Assembly: GCF_024298965.1 (NCBI RefSeq)
Contig: NZ_CP085193.1
Coordinates: 8,184,001 to 8,248,000, forward strand
Source of the DNA: Streptomyces rapamycinicus NRRL 5491
GTDB taxonomy: Bacteria > Actinomycetota > Actinomycetes > Streptomycetales > Streptomycetaceae
Length of the DNA: 64,000 bases
Direction of reading: 5' to 3'
A program made the position numbers and the translations under genes. The notes under the pieces are model-generated. The model saw only the letters and a list, made by a program, of their open reading frames with translations. It was not told where the DNA came from and searched no databases. This document shows positions 61,828-64,000 of this stretch, piece after piece; position 1 is the first letter of the stretch; every line of letters starts with the position of its first letter.

Positions 61828-61879
61828 ACATGGCAACGGCCCCTCGCCTGGTGTTTCGGGCGAGGGGCCGTTGCCATGT
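61828..61879 (-). terminator. 21-bp perfect hairpin
   Basis: Perfect 21-bp stem (61828-61848 with 61859-61879), 10-nt loop, 44 bp past the stop of the minus-strand membrane-protein gene at 61923. A duplicated TCATGTCATGCGACGC-like sequence (61877-61911) lies between. Confidence 0.75.
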
Positions 61880-61922
61880 CATGCGACGCACACGGTCATG
61901 TCATGCGACGCGCATACGCGGG

Positions 61923-62762
61923 TCAGCCGCGCTGGATCCCCGTGGTGTCCTGCAGCACACCGCGGCGGCCGTCCTGCGTCTGGGCGACCAGCGCCTGACC
62001 GCGCTGCTCCACCGCGAGGTACCAGGTGCCGGGGGCCAGTTCGGCGATGGTGCTCGACGAACCGTCCTCCGCGTACAGCGGACGGGCCACCGGCACCGCG
62101 AACCAGAACGGGGCGAAGTCCCCGCCACCCGCGGCCGGCGGGGTGGGGGCCGGAGCCTGCTGACCGCCGAAGGACTGGCCGGGCTGCGGCTGGCCGGGCT
62201 GACCGGGCTGCGGGGCGCCGTACGGCGCGGGGGCGCCGGGCTGGGCACCGCCCGGGCCCGGGTAGCCGTACCCCGGCTGCGGGCCCTGGGCGCCGTACGG
62301 GGCCGGAGCCGGGGCGGAGGCGTTCATCAGCGGGGCCTTGAGAGCCGGGACGCGCTGGGTGAGCAGCGCGACGGCGGCCATCGCCAGGGTGGCGATCAGG
62401 CCGAGGATCTGCCCGACGCCCTTGTCGACTCCGTCCGGGCCACCGATGATCGTCCACAGCGAGCTCCAGGCCGCGAACACCGCGAGCGCCGAGCCCCACT
62501 GCTCGAGCGAGAGCCCGAAGAGGTTGCGGCCCGCGGGCTGGAAACGCGCGGAGACGATGAGCGCCGCGGCGATCACGCCGGCCAGGAAGATGGATGGCAG
62601 TACGGGGAAGAAGTCGGACTTCCATCCGTTCTCACCGGCGTCCTTGCAGAAGCTGCTACCGCCGCAGTCGACGGTGTAGAAGTCGAGGAAGGAGGCGATG
62701 AACAGCAACACCGCTGCTCCGATCACCACGCCGTCGCCTCGAGTGAGCGAGCGGATGTTCAA
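61923..62762 (-). CDS. Four-TM membrane protein with Pro/Gly-rich linker (DUF5336-like)
   Basis: 279 residues from TTG 62762, preceded by AAAGGA at 8 nt; the frame continues upstream but the composition is not coding-like. TMs: VVIGAAVLLFIASFLDFYTV, IFLAGVIAAALIVSA, SALAVFAAWSSLWTII, GLIATLAMAAVALLTQ. A CGGSSFC pair sits in the first outer loop. Then a PG/PA-rich stretch (APYGAQGPQPGYGYPGPGG) and a compact C-terminal beta domain (GTWYLAVEQRGQALVAQTQD). Widespread in streptomycetes; function unknown. Same strand as the amidase upstream. Confidence 0.75.
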   Translation of the reverse strand: MNIRSLTRGDGVVIGAAVLLFIASFLDFYTVDCGGSSFCKDAGENGWKSDFFPVLPSIFLAGVIAAALIVSARFQPAGRNLFGLSLEQWGSALAVFAAWSSLWTIIGGPDGVDKGVGQILGLIATLAMAAVALLTQRVPALKAPLMNASAPAPAPYGAQGPQPGYGYPGPGGAQPGAPAPYGAPQPGQPGQPQPGQSFGGQQAPAPTPPAAGGGDFAPFWFAVPVARPLYAEDGSSSTIAELAPGTWYLAVEQRGQALVAQTQDGRRGVLQDTTGIQRG

Positions 62763-62923
62763 CGTGAGGTCCTTTGTCGTTTCGTCTGTACGAGCGCTGC
62801 CGCCAGGCGCGATAGCGCGAAGGCGTCGGGGGTGGGCCCCATCGTACGGGTGAATCCGCCTGCGGAGACCGGGGGTGTCCCATCGGTATCCCGGTCGTGA
62901 CCTCCCGTTCGGTTGTGGCGGCG

Positions 62924-63865
62924 CTACTCGTTCAAGAAGTCCGTAATGCCCTGTGCGATACCGTGTGCCGCGCGCTCGCGCCACGCCTTGTCGGTCAGTT
63001 CCGCGGCGTCCTGGGAGTCGCGCATATTGCCGCACTCGATGAACACCTTGGGGACGGTGGAGAGGTTGAGCCCGCCCAGGTCGCCCCGGACGTCCAACCC
63101 GCTGCCGTCGCCGATGTACCCCGCGGGCGCGCTGCCGGTGGCCTGGGCGAACTCGCCGCGCAGCCGCTCGCCGAGTTGGCGGGAGGGGGCGGTGATGGCG
63201 GAGGTGTCCGCGCCGCCGCCCCGTACGGACTTGGGCAGGATCACATGGAAGCCGCGCTCCCCGGCGGCCGCGCCGTCCGCGTGCACGGAGACCGCGGCGT
63301 CGGCGTGGGCCTTGTTGCCGATCTCCGCGCGCTCGTCGACGCACGGCCCGTACGGCCGGTCGCCGTCCTGGGTGAACCGCACCGTGGCGCCGCGCGCTTC
63401 GAGCAGGGTGCGGGCGCGGCGCGCCACATCGAGGGTGAAGGACGCCTCGGGGTAGCCGGAGTTGGTGGCCGTGCCCGTGGTGTCGCACTCCTTCGTCTCG
63501 GTGCCGATGTCCACGAGCCGGGCGATCCGCGAGGGGTGGTCGCGGTTGTGCGGATTGTGGCCGGGGTCGAGCACCACGACCTTGCCCTTGAGGGGCTTTC
63601 CGGGCGCTCCGGGCCTTCCGGGCTCCCCGGATGGGGCGGGTGCGGACGGGGCGGACGTGCCGGACGACGGCGGCGGTGGGGAGGACGTCGAGGAGGTCGT
63701 GGGCCCGCTCGCCCCGCCCGCCCCGTCCGCGCCGTCGTCCTTCGAACCGCCCAGGGAACTCCACAGCAGCCAGCCGACGAAGCAGGTCGGTATCAGCGCC
63801 ACCAGAACGATGGCGAGGGTGCCGCCGCGACGACGGGGCTCTGGAAAAAAGCTGCCGTTGGACAC
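62924..63865 (-). CDS. N-acetylmuramoyl-L-alanine amidase (Amidase_3)
   Basis: 313 residues from GTG 63865. N-terminal TM anchor (GGTLAIVLVALIPTCFVGWLLW), Ser/Pro/Gly linker (~45-90), then the zinc amidase: VVVLDPGHNPHNRDH (first Zn His), EASFTLDVARRARTLLEARG (Glu), VSVHADGAA (second Zn His) and catalytic Glu in VFIECGNMRDSQD. A typical streptomycete wall hydrolase acting outside the membrane on the stem-peptide amide bond. The gene downstream in the same direction starts 161 bp later and may be co-transcribed. Confidence 0.9.
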   Translation of the reverse strand: MSNGSFFPEPRRRGGTLAIVLVALIPTCFVGWLLWSSLGGSKDDGADGAGGASGPTTSSTSSPPPPSSGTSAPSAPAPSGEPGRPGAPGKPLKGKVVVLDPGHNPHNRDHPSRIARLVDIGTETKECDTTGTATNSGYPEASFTLDVARRARTLLEARGATVRFTQDGDRPYGPCVDERAEIGNKAHADAAVSVHADGAAAGERGFHVILPKSVRGGGADTSAITAPSRQLGERLRGEFAQATGSAPAGYIGDGSGLDVRGDLGGLNLSTVPKVFIECGNMRDSQDAAELTDKAWRERAAHGIAQGITDFLNE

Positions 63866-63919
63866 GCGGGCGATGGTAGCGGCCCGGCCGACGCGCCTGG
63901 GGCGCCGGGCGGCCCCTTC

Positions 63920-64000
63920 TCAGGCCCCGGGACCGGTGGCGGCAGCGGTGCGGCGCAGGACGCGGAGTGAGCGGGTGGCGGAGACCTCGGTGAACGCGCC
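63920..64000 (-). CDS. C-terminal fragment of an unidentified protein (runs off window end)
   Basis: The last 26 codons read ..TEVSATRSLRVLRRTAAATG.. and stop at 63920. The stop is 54 bp upstream of the amidase start in the same direction, and third-position GC bias supports coding. Too short for family assignment. Confidence 0.45.
   Translation of the reverse strand, partial: GAFTEVSATRSLRVLRRTAAATGPGA

Noticed and set aside
61877..61911. Duplicated TCATGTCATGCGACGC as an attachment site
   Set aside because: Only two adjacent imperfect copies, no integrase or tRNA nearby.

Overview
The window is high-GC DNA with strong third-position G/C bias, many GTG/TTG starts and 4-bp stop/start overlaps. 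It also shows typical streptomycete content: several P450s with ferredoxins, ECF transport, LuxR/NarL two-component pairs, AraC and TetR regulators, an F420-type oxidoreductase, and GC-rich intergenic repeats. It looks like a chromosomal segment of a Streptomyces or close relative. I see no tRNA, rRNA, CRISPR array, insertion sequence or phage gene.

Layout. 0-15 kb: housekeeping and accessory genes (DedA fragment, DoxX, FAD/NAD(P)-binding oxidoreductase, PhoD phosphatase, secreted HNH nuclease, a GDT1/TMEM165-type cation transporter behind a yybP-ykoY-like Mn2+ riboswitch, HAD phosphatase, peptidoglycan-binding protein, an MFS exporter fused to a winged helix, GNAT, serine hydrolase). 15-22 kb (minus strand): response regulator, a sensor-less histidine kinase, a complete P450/ferredoxin/ferredoxin-reductase chain, and an editing-domain-less threonyl-tRNA synthetase preceded by a threonine-rich leader peptide and an attenuator hairpin. 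22-38 kb: two PAP2-type membrane enzymes (one fused to a GT87-like mannosyltransferase), a sialidase-like lipoprotein, a Clp N-domain protein without ATPase next to a NarL-type two-component pair, AraC regulators, a Cu/Zn SOD-like secreted protein and an HD hydrolase.

38-61 kb is the most coherent part. CYP125-like P450 and FadA5-like thiolase genes are divergent, as in mycobacterial cholesterol loci. Further on lie an MBL hydrolase divergent from an aldehyde dehydrogenase/ferredoxin pair, and a TetR regulator that closely resembles KstR. KstR-like operators (TnnAACnnGTTnnA or one mismatch) occur in all three divergent intergenic regions. One lies upstream of a three-gene operon (GT4 glycosyltransferase, SAM methyltransferase, alpha/alpha-toroid protein) that I cannot assign to any described pathway. 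This looks like a small KstR regulon linking sterol side-chain oxidation to an unknown glycoconjugate operon.

Within that stretch lie a MurG paralogue, a secreted protein made of three nearly identical repeats, a five-gene ECF transporter operon whose cobalamin riboswitch identifies it as B12 uptake (with an extracellular alpha/alpha-barrel protein resembling the N-terminal domain of intrinsic factor), and a CYP157-like P450 that has lost the ExxR motif. 60-64 kb: a small membrane protein, an LLM-class oxidoreductase, a membrane protein with a PG/PA-rich linker, and an N-acetylmuramoyl-L-alanine amidase. Three intergenic regions (6.2-6.9, 15.3-15.9, 60.1-60.3 kb) carry members of one inverted-repeat-bounded GC-rich element family.
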